NCBI GenBank assembly: GCA_007922305.1
Contig: ML677385.1
Span: forward strand, 10,116,470 to 10,180,469
Length of the DNA stretch: 64,000 nt
Direction of reading: 5' to 3'
Source: Dermatemys mawii
Lineage: Eukaryota > Chordata > Testudines > Dermatemydidae
Positions 46,056-55,830 of the stretch are shown here, piece by piece. A program made the translations under genes and the position numbers. The first letter of the stretch is position 1. Each line of letters begins with the position of its first letter. Below the pieces are notes generated by a model, which worked only from the letters and a program-made list of their open reading frames with translations, did not search any database and was not told the origin of the DNA.

Positions 46056-47061
46056 TAAGAAAATATTCCTAATTGCTACCCCTCGCCACTCCCCACCACC
46101 ACTTTTTCTTAAAAAAAAAAAATCTAAAAATCCTTGCAAGGTCTGACAAATGCACATGTTTGGCTTTTGTGATTCACCATACTGTGGTCTTTCAGAAACC
46201 ACAAATTAGCCACATTTCTGTCAGTGAAAGCACATTGTGTGTTTATAAGTTTATCATAATACTGAATACCATGATCAGTTATAAATATTTTTAGTTGTTA
46301 TACATTTATTTCAGTGAACAGAACATACAGTCTTCCAAATACTGCATGTCTCCATATATATTCCATGTAAAGGGGGAAAATGGCTTAAAGATCAAGTGAA
46401 AAAAGTTCTTTTCTCTTGTGTCACCTACTGCATCCCCCACCCAACAGCAAACATATAACTTGATCCTCATGAAAGAGAGACTGCTTCAAGAGGACTAAGA
46501 AGAGAAGAAAGCACTTATGCTTTCTCTTGAACAAACTATGTGTCATGCAATCAGCCCAGAATAAAAACAGAAATTCTTTTTAAAAAGTCAGAACTACATT
46601 ATAAAGCAGTGTACGACTTCAGTATTCAGGTTTTATTTTTGAGACAATACTGATCAACTCTGTGATATGCAAATATTTATCAAGAAAAACATAGCTCTTA
46701 AGTTTGTTAAAAGACCAGCTAGCAGAGGCTAAAAGTTACATCGGGGACCAAATTTTGCACAGGCAGCCCCATAAATGACTAGAGCAACATAAAGAGGGCC
46801 CTAAAAGTCCTAGCTGCAGTCAGGGGAGGAAGACATTTGTAAGTCTGCCTTCTAAGAATCCAGTCACAATCCCTTGTGTAGGAGTCATGTCAGGGCTAGT
46901 GTCTGGAGAGGCGTGTCACAGGCAAGGCCACTTCATACAACACTGCAGAGATTGTTAATATTGCCATAATTTAGATAGGCCCCCAAGACTGTCTAACTGA
47001 TGCTGGGGGTCTCTCTTACTCTCAATGCACTCCAGACTCAGGAGAGCACAAAGATCTCTTA
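46056..47061. other. No gene recognised
   Basis: AT-rich. The patch 46740-46960 ('accaaattttgcacaggcag') looks like an old short repeat similar to 20570-20790. Confidence 0.45.
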
Positions 47062-47336
47062 GGGCACATCTACACTGCATTTAGACACCTCCAGCTGGCC
47101 CGTACTGGCTAAGCTGAGCTAAGGGGCTGTTTAACTGCAGCATAGACATTCAGGCTCAGCCTGAAGCCTGGGTTCTAGGACCCTGTGAGATGGGAGAGTC
47201 CCAGAGCCCAAACATCTACTCTGCAATTAAACAGCCCCTTACCTGCAGTTAAACAGCCCCTTAGCCCAAGCCCTGTGAGCCTGAGTCAGCTGGCATAAGT
47301 CAGCCATGGGTAACTAATTGCAGCGTAGATATACCC
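47062..47336. mobile_element. PIF/Harbinger-like MITE with TTA target duplication
   Basis: Left end GGGCACATCTACACTGC and right end GCAGCGTAGATATACCC are inverted copies, flanked by TTA on both sides (47059-47061, 47337-47339). The three-base TWA duplication and GGG terminus fit PIF/Harbinger elements. The interior is largely a long imperfect palindrome: 'gggctgtttaactgcag' faces 'ctgcagttaaacagcccc', and 'attaaacagccccttacctg' is an extra partial copy next to it. It is 275 bases and non-coding. Confidence 0.85.
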
Positions 47337-47339
47337 TTA

Positions 47340-47984
47340 AAGCCACCATAGCTTCCTGTCCCACTGGGCTATGAGCTTTTAGAAGTGCTCTACTGAATCT
47401 CATCTCTAGTATGTGTAAAGAAGGAAGCCAAGGTGTAATTTAGCCTGTTTTTGTCATTAGGGAATTGCTTTCCTAGATGAAAACCCAACAATTTTATCAC
47501 AACTTCCTATACTGAAACATCTTTATTCTAAACAGGACTATAACGTACACTCACGGAATTCACATTAAGAAAGACACACTGCAGTGAAACATACTTTGAG
47601 GCATTGAACATGGTAAAGGTGATTATTTAGAGTTGGTTTATTTAAGCACATTATTTGTTTTAGCAAACGACCCTTTAGCCTAAGTTTTCCAATGAAGAAT
47701 TTTTGTGTAAAACAGCTTGTGATTTTTTGGGCCAACTATAGGGATACAGTTTAGTGAATGTAGCATCCTGAGAACAATGTGAAAGAAGAAGATATTATTA
47801 GTCTGTGACCTTATCTGAACAAGAGAATTGAACTGAAAGTGCAATATCAAAACCAGTTTAGTTAAAACAGTGAAAAAAGCTTTGTCGACACTCTTGTTTT
47901 CATTTAAACCAGGTTTATTTTGAGTTAGCTCAGATCATTTATGAATAACAAGTACTAGAGCAATAAGAAAATTATCCCCCTTGG
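47340..47984. other. No gene recognised
   Basis: AT-rich, unique-looking sequence. Confidence 0.45.
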
Positions 47985-48090
47985 GATAAGGATTGTCTGT
48001 CTTGTTCTGTTTTTGTACAGAGCGTATCTGAATGGGGTCATGGTTCATGACTATGTGCTATGGTAACACAAATTAATAAACATAAATGCA
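47985..48090 (+). mobile_element. L2-like LINE 3' tail
   Basis: 'ttgggataaggattgtctgt', 'ttttgtacagagcgtatctg', 'aatggggtcatggttcatga' and 'ggtaacacaaattaataaac' match the same 3' end seen at 25351-25450. Confidence 0.7.
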
Positions 48091-48589
48091 GCCATATATT
48101 TTGCTTTGGTTTAACTCATTTATTTGAACCCAAACTGGAAATGGAATTGCCAAAAATCTGCAAGCGAGATCGGTCTTGATATTTCTGACTCATTAGGAAC
48201 TAGGAAATAATGGAAATGTTGTGAGTTCTATCCTTGTGGGATTCCAGATGGGAAAAAAATCATATTAAGGCTCTGAACCTATAAAGCATTTAAGCACATA
48301 CCCACATATAAATAAATACCCTGCATTATTCCTTCAGTTCAGCCCATAGTCTTCACAAGAAGTTGTGAGCAATCTGAAGGAAACTAGTTCAAAGACTTGT
48401 GAATCTAACCCATGCATTTCCTGAAGCATCTTCTGATTGAAGTAGTTAGTGCCTCATTCAGTGAAAGAACCCACTTCCATTCTTCCTTCACACACACTGT
48501 TGCTTCTTTCCGACCCCACCATATAATTCAGTTTCAGGGCCCTTGGAATGGTCCAATAAAAAGTAGGAATTGATGGAGTCTGCTATTTT
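48091..48589. other. No gene recognised
   Basis: No feature recognised. Confidence 0.45.
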
Positions 48590-48775
48590 CTTTGGTGCAA
48601 CCTTATTTATTTACAAGGAATATACAAAAACCTGCCTCTCTCAACTCAAGAGGAACCAAAAACAAAAGAAGCAGAGTCCTAGTTTATAGTTTCAAGCCTC
48701 TTTATCCAACACCAGATCCCAAAGCTCGCGCTCTCTAGCTTTTTCTAGGGTCCTACTGTGCTCATAGGCTACTGC

Positions 48776-48833
<58 letters not shown>

Positions 48834-48960
48834 TCATGTCTGTTTTCAATTTCTGTGTGTTCTGCCTTCCCTCTCCCTCACAGACACACGACAATACTCA
48901 AACTGTTCCACCCACGCAATCCACAGCTCTTTTATGCCTTGTTTAAGGTGCGGGTCTTTT
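48590..48960 (-). mobile_element. LTR-like element, minus strand (family B)
   Basis: 'gcaaccttatttatttacaa' and 'ggaatata' match the start of 31165-31520. AATAAA lies on the minus strand near 48603, and 'gcataaaagagctg' (minus strand, about 48930) can serve as a TATA box in the right order. It contains the CT microsatellite at 48783-48825. Termini unresolved. Confidence 0.5.
48783..48825. repeat. (CT)n microsatellite
   Basis: An uninterrupted run of about 21 TC/CT units followed by a short (GT)n. The leucine/serine ORF 48758-48946 is its translation and not a gene. Confidence 0.95.
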
Positions 48961-49084
48961 ACAGTCTCACAAATATGTGATATGAAAGATGCATTCACAC
49001 AGAAATTTCAATTAGGTTTTTAATTATCTCATAACAAGGTTTAAAGCAGCTCATAAAAATATAATAATCTAACCAATATTTAAG

Positions 49085-50213
49085 ATACCCACCTGGCTAA
49101 TTACTGCCCAATTTTAAATCTCCCCCCCTGCGCAAAGTCATAGAGAAGTTGGCAAAAAACTGCTTTCAAGATCATTTAGCTACAGCATATATTCTAGACC
49201 TGGTACAATCTGGATTCAGGCCAGGACAAAGAAACAGCATTAGTAGTGCTGATGGATGATATTTTGATGTCAGTGGATTAGAGGACAAACATCAGTTCTT
49301 GTACTTCTGGAGTCACTGCAACAGTCAACTCAACTGACCATGAGATACTGCCAGCTTATCTGAGGGAGGTGGCAGGAGTCCAGGGGAACAGTAAAAAGCA
49401 GCCAGATGTGCGTGAGTGTCCTTTTGGGAATGACATACACACACAGGGCAGGTTCTAGGGGCAGGTGAATAAGCATGTGCCTTGTATGCAACGTCTAGGG
49501 ATTGCTCTGCCACAGCTCAGCCCATTTTTGCTCTGCTACTTGGCCAGCTGTGCACTTTTTAAAAATTGTTTTTTGCTCTACTGCTTAAGGATTGGTGGGT
49601 ATTAAAAATGTTTTCTGCACTCATGGGCAAACTAATTAGGGCTGCTCCTGCACATAAAAGATAATGGTGGGGAACATCTACTTCCACCACCTGACATCTC
49701 ACTTACAAAGTCACTCCATTCAACAAGTACATGCATCCAACAGAAGAACTCGTGTGTCAACACGGACTCATGTCAGTGGTATGCAGATGGCACACAGCTC
49801 TTCCTATCCATCACCACATACAATACTAGTGTCAGTGTGCTGGGTTGTTGCTGAGACAAGAGCAGCTCTTGCATTAAAAAAAAAAAAACTTTGTTAAAGT
49901 TGAACTTGAGCAGAGTGCAGTTTATGGTGACTGGCAGAGGAAAAATATGGAACTATGTTGCATTTTCTGTTGACCGAAGGTGCACAACCACAGCTGGCCA
50001 ATTCATCTCACAATCTAGGACTACTCCTGGATTTCTCATTGCTGCAAAGCTCTTAAGTAGCATCATTTTCAAATAACACAGCCCTTTATCTACAGTTGGC
50101 CAGGGGAGTCTCTCTGGTCCCGGAGGATGATGCTCTGGTGTGAGTTATACATACATTTGTCATCACTTGGCTGGACATCAGCAGTGCTATTTACCTGGGC
50201 ATGAATTTGTCAA
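49085..50213 (+). mobile_element. L2-type LINE ORF2 (reverse transcriptase), decayed, 5' half
   Basis: Translating in shifting frames gives NYCPILNLPP then KVIEKL (start of the RT domain), QSGFRPGQ (49206-49229), YADGTQLFLS (from 49780), a 'LGLLLDFSL' motif near 50020 and 'ITWLDISSAIYLG' near 50165-50203. This is the order of the RT core and post-RT region of L2-clade LINEs. CR1 LINEs lack the QSGFRPG form. The catalytic Y-A-D-D reads Y-A-D-G, and there are many frameshifts and stops plus an A13 run at about 49875, so it is dead. It breaks off at 50213 and resumes at 53004. Confidence 0.85.
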
Positions 50214-51878
50214 CCTACAAAAAGAAACTTACTTTCTGTAAATGTGGTTCTTCAAGATGTGATGCAGACATATATTGCATTTAGGTGTGTGTGCACCCAA
50301 TTTTGCTTCACAGTAGGAGGTGGTGCTCACACCTCATGCTCAAAGTCCCCTGGCTATATGAGATGGTGCTGCCTCAACTCTCCTCAGTTCCTTCACACTG
50401 AATGACCAGAGAGTAGACTCTCATGCAGAGGGGACAGAGGATGAGCCATGGAATAAATATCTGCATCACATTTTGAAGAACCACTGTTGCAGTAAGTAGC
50501 CATTTCTTCTTCAAGTAGATGCAGCTGTTTATTCCATTTAGGTAACTCACAAGCAGGGGGTGGGACTTGGAGTGTACCACAACAGAGATTGCAGGACTGC
50601 CCTACTAAAACTTGCATCCACTTTGGATGGTTCAGTAATGGCATAATGCTTCACAAATATGTATCAATGACCACTTAGCACCCTGCAAATATCCAATATT
50701 GAGACATCACTGAGGAGTGCTATTAGCATTGCTTGCACTCTCGTAGAATGATCTTGCACCCCCTTATCAGGTGTAGTCGATGCTATTTCATACGCAGTCT
50801 TGATAGGGGATGTTATCCATTTTGAGATTGTCTCTGAGTAGACCTCTTGTCCCTCCACACAATCTGCATATGACACAAACACTCAAGGCAATGCACAAGA
50901 CAGTTTAGTTTAGTCCAGACAGAACGTTAGACATTGCTTGACATCTAATGTCTAGAGACGCTGCTCCACCAGGGATGAATGCATCCAAGGAAAGAAAATA
51001 GGTAAATATACTGCCTGTTTCAAATGAAACTGAGAAACCACGTTAGACACAAAATTTGGTGTGGTTGTAAAGCTATTTCGTCTTCGGAGAACTATGTATA
51101 AAGAGGCTCTGCCATCAGAGCCTGCAACTCGGATACTTTCCTTGCAGACGTTATCACTATTGGAAATATAGTCTTCTGACACACAAGCGGAAAGGGTCAA
51201 GATGCCAGAGGCTTGAATGGAGGTCCCATCAAAGCTGCTTGGACTGTGTTAAGGTCCTGCAAAGGAAATGGCTCTCCAACAGGAGAATAGAGAAGAAGGA
51301 GCCCTTGCAAGAATCTTGCTACGATGGCATTGCAGAGGACAAATTTTCCCCTGAATGGGGGAATGAAATGCTGATGTTGACACCAGATGCACACTCAGCG
51401 AGCTAAGCACAAAGCCTGATGACTGAAGGTGCTGTAAGTACAACAAGATGTCCTGGGTAGAAGCCAGCATCAGCTGAATTCTGTGGGCCAATGGCCTGGA
51501 GAACACTTGTCTTCAAGGAGGATTCATGACTCAGGGAAAAATACCAAAATAGGCTGCCTGGCCTGTTGAAGTAAGTGCTGAAGAGTGCGTTTCATGAATG
51601 ATTTGCAAATTGAACACCGCTCCTTGATGTCGGCTTCCAAAAAATCTCAGCAAGCACTGTATGTGGGGATTATTATTGGGGATCTCTCTTCCACACGACA
51701 GACAATGTTTAAACCCTGATCAGGGCATTACCAAGGAAATATTAACTAACCCTAAAAATAACTAATCCAATACAAAAGATGATAATTATCTATATATAAC
51801 TAGAAAAAAGTCAAAGGAATAGACAGATTGTGAGGTTAGGAACTACACGGAGTTCTGACTCAAGCCATGAGCAGTAAG
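50214..51878 (-). mobile_element. DIRS-like retrotransposon with tyrosine recombinase relic
   Basis: Minus-strand frames from high to low coordinate give 'ILLYLQHLQSSGF', a 'VHLVSTSAFH' and 'PPFRGK' segment, 'DLNTVQAALMGPPFKPLAS', 'TLSACVSED', 'SQFHLKQAVYLPIFFP', then 'ETISKWITSPIKTAYEIA' and 'GVQDHSTRVQ' (50739-50750 encode H-S-T-R). These follow, in order, the N-terminal and catalytic regions of DIRS-type tyrosine recombinases, which use an H-x-x-R box. Frames shift several times and the terminal part with the catalytic tyrosine is not recognisable, so the gene is dead. Reverse transcriptase and Gag are absent. The remaining part of the element lies at 52846-53003. Confidence 0.82.
50244..50549. 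repeat. Alternating 40-base repeats of the DIRS terminus
   Basis: The unit 'gtggttcttcaagatgtgat', then 'gcagacatatattgcattta', at 50244-50287 recurs inverted at 50447-50484 and again in direct orientation at 50504-50549 ('ttcttcaagtagatgcagct', 'gtttattccatttaggta'). A further inverted, diverged copy ends the other side of the element near 52960-53003. Alternating inverted and split repeats are characteristic of DIRS elements, which lack LTRs. Confidence 0.75.
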
Positions 51879-52845
51879 AATAGGCTTGCCAGGTATCCGG
51901 TGTTCAGCCAGAATGCCCGGTTGAAAAGGAACCCTGGTGGCTTCGGTAAGCACTGCTGACTGCACCATCAAAAATCTGGTTGGTGGCGCAGTAGGGCTAA
52001 GACTGGCTCCCTGCCTGCTGTGGCTCCACATGGCTCCCAGAAGCAGCGGCATATCTGATCTCCAGATCCTAGGCGGAGGGGTAGCCAAGGGACTTTGTGT
52101 GCTGCCCCGCCCCAAACACCTGTTCTGCAGCTCCCATTGGCCAGGAACCACAGCCAATGGGAGCTGTGAGGGTGGCACCTGGCTGCCTGGCCAGTTCTCT
52201 GCGTAGTACCCAGAAGGGGGATATGCCACTGCTTCTGGGAGTTGCTTGAGGTAAGTGCTGCATGGAGCCTGCACCCTTCACCTCTGGTCACACTCCAATC
52301 CCCTGCCCCATCTCTGATCCCCTTTCCACCCTCTGAACCCCTCAGCCCCAGCCCAGAGCTGCCTCCTGCATCCCAAATCCCTCATCTCTGGTCTCAAACA
52401 GAGCCCTCACCCTTTCCCCCTCTCCCTAATCCCCTGCCCCATCCTGGAGCCCCCTCCCACACCCAAACCCTTCATTTCTGGTCCCACCTCAGAACCCACA
52501 CCCCCAGCCCAGAGTTAATTCCCCCTCCTGCACTCCAACTCCCCGCCTCAGCCCAGAACCCCTTCCCATACTTCAAGCCTCTTTACTCCACCCCCCAGCC
52601 CAGAGCCCCTGCCTGCATCCCCTGCCAGAGTCCACATCCCAACCCACTGCCTCAGCCTGAAGCTCCATCCTACACCCTGAACTCCTCATTTCTGGCCCCA
52701 CCCTGGAGCCCTCACCCACTCTGGCACCGTAAACTGCTGAGCCAGCCCAGTGAAAATGAGCGAGTGAGTGAGGGTGGGAGAAAGCGAGCGACAGAGGAAG
52801 GGGGGATGGAGTGAGTGGAGGTGGAGCCTCAGAGAATAAGAAGGA
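51879..52845 (+). mobile_element. GC-rich non-autonomous element inserted in the DIRS copy
   Basis: Begins 'taggcttgccaggtatccgg' and 'tgttcagccagaatgcccgg' like 29218, carries the 'cagctcccattggccaggaa' / 'ccacagccaatgggagctgt' stem, a long C-rich middle built from repeated 'ccc…catcc…' segments (52270-52700), and the 'gagccagcccagtgaaaatg' / 'agcgagtgagtgagggtggg' 3' part. It is longer than the 29.2 kb copy because the C-rich middle is expanded. The 190-codon proline-rich ORF 52242-52814 comes from this middle and is not a gene. Confidence 0.75.
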
Positions 52846-53003
52846 ACTGATGAGGGTTGAGGCAGTGATGCCCCATATAGCCTGGGGAGGTGCTATAAGC
52901 ATGAGGCATGATCACCTCTTCCTACAGATACTAGTGGGCAAAATTATCTGACTCTGGTGCATTGAACACTTTGCACAGCTAAGTGAAATACTCAAGTGCA
53001 TCT
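52846..53003 (-). mobile_element. DIRS-like element, outer part and inverted terminus
   Basis: 'ggaactgatgagggttgagg', 'cagatactagtgggcaaaat', 'gcacagctaagtgaaatact' and 'caagtgcatctaatcaagaa' correspond to the non-coding end of the same DIRS family. The last part is a diverged reverse complement of the repeat at 50244. It completes the element interrupted at 51878. Confidence 0.65.
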
Positions 53004-53410
53004 AATCAAGAAAGAAACTCCAACTAGTATGGAATGCTGTAGCACATCTCCTTAGTAAGACAGCTACTGCAAACACATCAAAGATGTCCTCTGCTGTGTC
53101 TACACTGGCTTCCCATACCATGTTAAATTCAATTCTTGCATCTTATCTTCAAGGCACTGAGTGGGTTTAGGATTGGCCCACGATACCTGAAAGATCACCT
53201 AAAGCTCCAGGATGAGGACTGCAGATGACTGCTCCATTCATCAGGCACTATGAAAGAAGAATAGCAAGAGTAAAGCTCATCTGTGTAAAACACACAACTT
53301 TCTTTGGAAATCTTGCCTATGGAACAAATCCTAATGGGAATTAAGAATCATCACAAACCTTACCACCTTTCGCTCCAAGTGCAAAACATACTTCAATAAT
53401 CTAGGTTTGC
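53004..53410 (+). mobile_element. L2-type LINE ORF2, 3' half
   Basis: Starts KLQLVWNAVAHLLSKT (from about 53009), continuing the post-RT region cut at 50213, where the standard order is a 'LD-x-x-NALY' block followed by 'LQ-x-VQNAAARLL'. It goes on with 'LASHTMLNSILASYLQG' and a decayed C-terminus. It is the second half of the same copy. Confidence 0.8.
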
Positions 53411-54804
53411 TAATATAAACACATACTTACTGTACATACTGTGTACATATATTAAACTATATACAAAAACTATACAACTTCTTGGGAAGAGGAAGAAGGA
53501 AAGAGAGAACGACATGTGACCACACATGCTAGTCACGCCACTTGCTTTTGGAACATGCTCACTCAGATACTATGAAGATCATTTAAGAAGCTATATAAAT
53601 TAAATCCAACAGAGAGACTTAAAGGGAGTGAAAGAGGGAGAGTGGACATATGTACATGAATTTAAAAGCATAATGTTTTGGCCAGTTGGTACTCTGGGGT
53701 GTGGTGGAGGCGATGGCACAAATTCTGGATATGAATTCATTGCAAAGTGAGTTTAATAAAGAATACTCTATAAAAGTCTAATTGCCTGCTGCTAAATTGC
53801 TTTTGAAGTAATACTTACTGCTGCAAGAGAATTGCTAATAGCAGCAAACTCAGGAAGCCATGTTTAAGATGTACCTTATGTGATAAGGTATTATCCAGGT
53901 AGAGTTCTGCTTCATATTGGATGACAATGTGTATAACTAATATTGTCCTTTGAGACTAGTTTGCATGCAGTTGCCAGCATCGCACTGTTCAGCAGGCTGC
54001 TGCAGATAAGAATGAGTGATGGTGCCCTAGATTTTAATGGAAATTTTAGAGTGTAGGCAGCAGTAGGGTGCAGTCTTCAGCAAAGAAAAACGAGCTGACT
54101 TGCAGGCATGAGAGGTCATCAAGAAAGACAAAGAAATAGGACATCCACTCCTGGCGAGGCGAGGCTTTTTAAAGGATATTATGGAAATGAGCAAGAACCA
54201 ATTTAATTTTTATAATGCCACTCCATTTAACTTTAAAGTACAAGGTCAAGGTACCGTGTTTTTCTTAATGATTAAAGATTTGGAATGCTCTTCTTGTTTG
54301 AACCCTAATATGTTTTGTGGCAAAGACTGAATGTGAGAGAGGATTGAACTGGGACTCAAAAATGTCAGAAATATGTCCCAGCTCCTTCCAAAGAGAAACT
54401 GAAGAGAGAAATCTGATGAACAATTTCCTATTTATCCTGACAGAAGAATTTATTTTCTCAAGAAGCCTCTGTTTAAAAGTAGCATGATCCCAGAACAGTA
54501 TTAGATCTTGTTTTTGCATACAATCTCCAAAAAGCATATCTATCAAAGATTTGATGTCCAAAAGTAGTTCCCGTTACAATAACATTGATAAGTTCCCTTT
54601 CTTAACAGAAGCCAATTTTACACATTAGATGTGAGACTTATATGACCATTAGGCTTTGAAACAGTCAGGATTTTTTACAGTTATGATGGCTAGATAATAC
54701 CCTCACAACCAGATTCTCAAAGTTTTATTTTTATTGAGAAGAAATAGTGTTGGATCTTGGGTGGGGAGAGCCGGGTATCTGAGGTGGCACCAAACATTCT
54801 CTCT
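53411..54804. other. No gene recognised
   Basis: AT-rich sequence. The 98-codon minus ORF 54265-54561 has no recognisable family. A small inverted-type motif 'tggcgaggcgaggc' near 54150 is too short to interpret. Confidence 0.45.
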
Positions 54805-55190
54805 CTCAGGTGCTTGGCAGGTTCTTGCTCACTTGCTCAGGATCTGATTTCCATATGTGAGGGTGAGAGAGAATTTTCCCTGGGTCAGATTTGCCATGAC
54901 CTAGGGTAATTTTGCCTTTCTCTGTAGCACTTGCCAGGATTATCTGCGTATATCTCACTTAATCATTTCCCTGCATTTGCAGGGTTCTCAGTCACTGTCA
55001 ACCTCGATCCATTCTATTCTTGCCTATGGCAGAAAATATTCTAGTCTCTTGTGAGCTGCAATATTTTGGTCTAATATAGGTTGCTGGGTTTAGTGTAGGG
55101 TTCTGAGTGGTGTTGCTGGTCTGTGATATACAAATATATGGGTGTTCAGACTAGATGATATTGATAGTCCTTTAAACTCTATCTATCTAG
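54805..55190 (+). mobile_element. CR1 LINE 3' end, old copy
   Basis: 'tgacctagggtaattttgcc', 'tttctctgtagcacttgcca', 'gattatctgcgtatatctca', 'ctgcaatattttggtctaat', 'gtgttcagactagatgatat' and 'tgatagtcc' fit the 3' UTR of the CR1 subfamily seen antisense at 32150 and 43924. Divergence is high. Confidence 0.65.
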
Positions 55191-55429
55191 TTGTTTGAAA
55201 GTTTTCTAGAGGAAAGCCAGTTGGAGGAACCACCTACATTTGGCAAAATAGATCTGCTAATGTATGGTGAAGGTCATGTGTGATGATAAAACACAGGGTG
55301 TAGGATGGATCATTTAACTGAAAGACACACCAGCATCAACTAAAATATAACATTTCTGTGAAGTGAAAGACCATGTGAGTTGAGCTGTTTTTCTAGAGTA
55401 GTATATTGTGCTTGTAACACTTCCGATGG
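55191..55429. other. No feature recognised
   Basis: Short unassigned stretch. Confidence 0.4.
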
Positions 55430-55830
55430 CACCAACTAAGCAAACAGGCCAGTGTGATGGATTTAGAGGCCTCGGGCCACAACTTTATTGTTTAATATAG
55501 ATCACAGTTACTTGGCAACTTCTTGCCTCTGTGGTCCATAATTTCTCAGAAGGCCCCATGGACACATAAGTAGTGTGCATCCAGGGAGTTTGAGATTGCC
55601 CTCAGCATCCACACCAAAAAGTCCTCAGATCAGCCTTCCTTTTGAGATAGTCTTGTTCCTAACCCTGATATCAATGCCTGCTTCATACACTTCACTTTCT
55701 TCCTTTCTGTGCTCACCCTAAACCTGCAGGACCCCAAGCCCTCACCCAAGTTTTGGGAAAACCTAATTCTAACCACCTTCTTATAGGACTTCTTCCTATA
55801 GCTGTCACATTATTCCTTAGTAAATAATCA
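55430..55830 (-). mobile_element. Possible LTR-like element, minus strand
   Basis: 'gatttagaggcctcgggcca' and 'caactttattgttt' recall the 'tttaatcaggccacaacttt' segment of the 23970/36562 family and give AATAAAG on the minus strand. Only this end is recognisable, so the assignment is tentative. Confidence 0.3.

Noticed and set aside
48758..48946. Leucine/serine-rich ORF resembling a hydrophobic segment
   Set aside because: It is the translation of a (CT)n microsatellite.
52242..52814. 190-codon proline-rich ORF, the longest in the window
   Set aside because: It lies in the C-rich middle of a GC-rich transposable element, is built of degenerate repeats and is open because stop codons are rare in such sequence.
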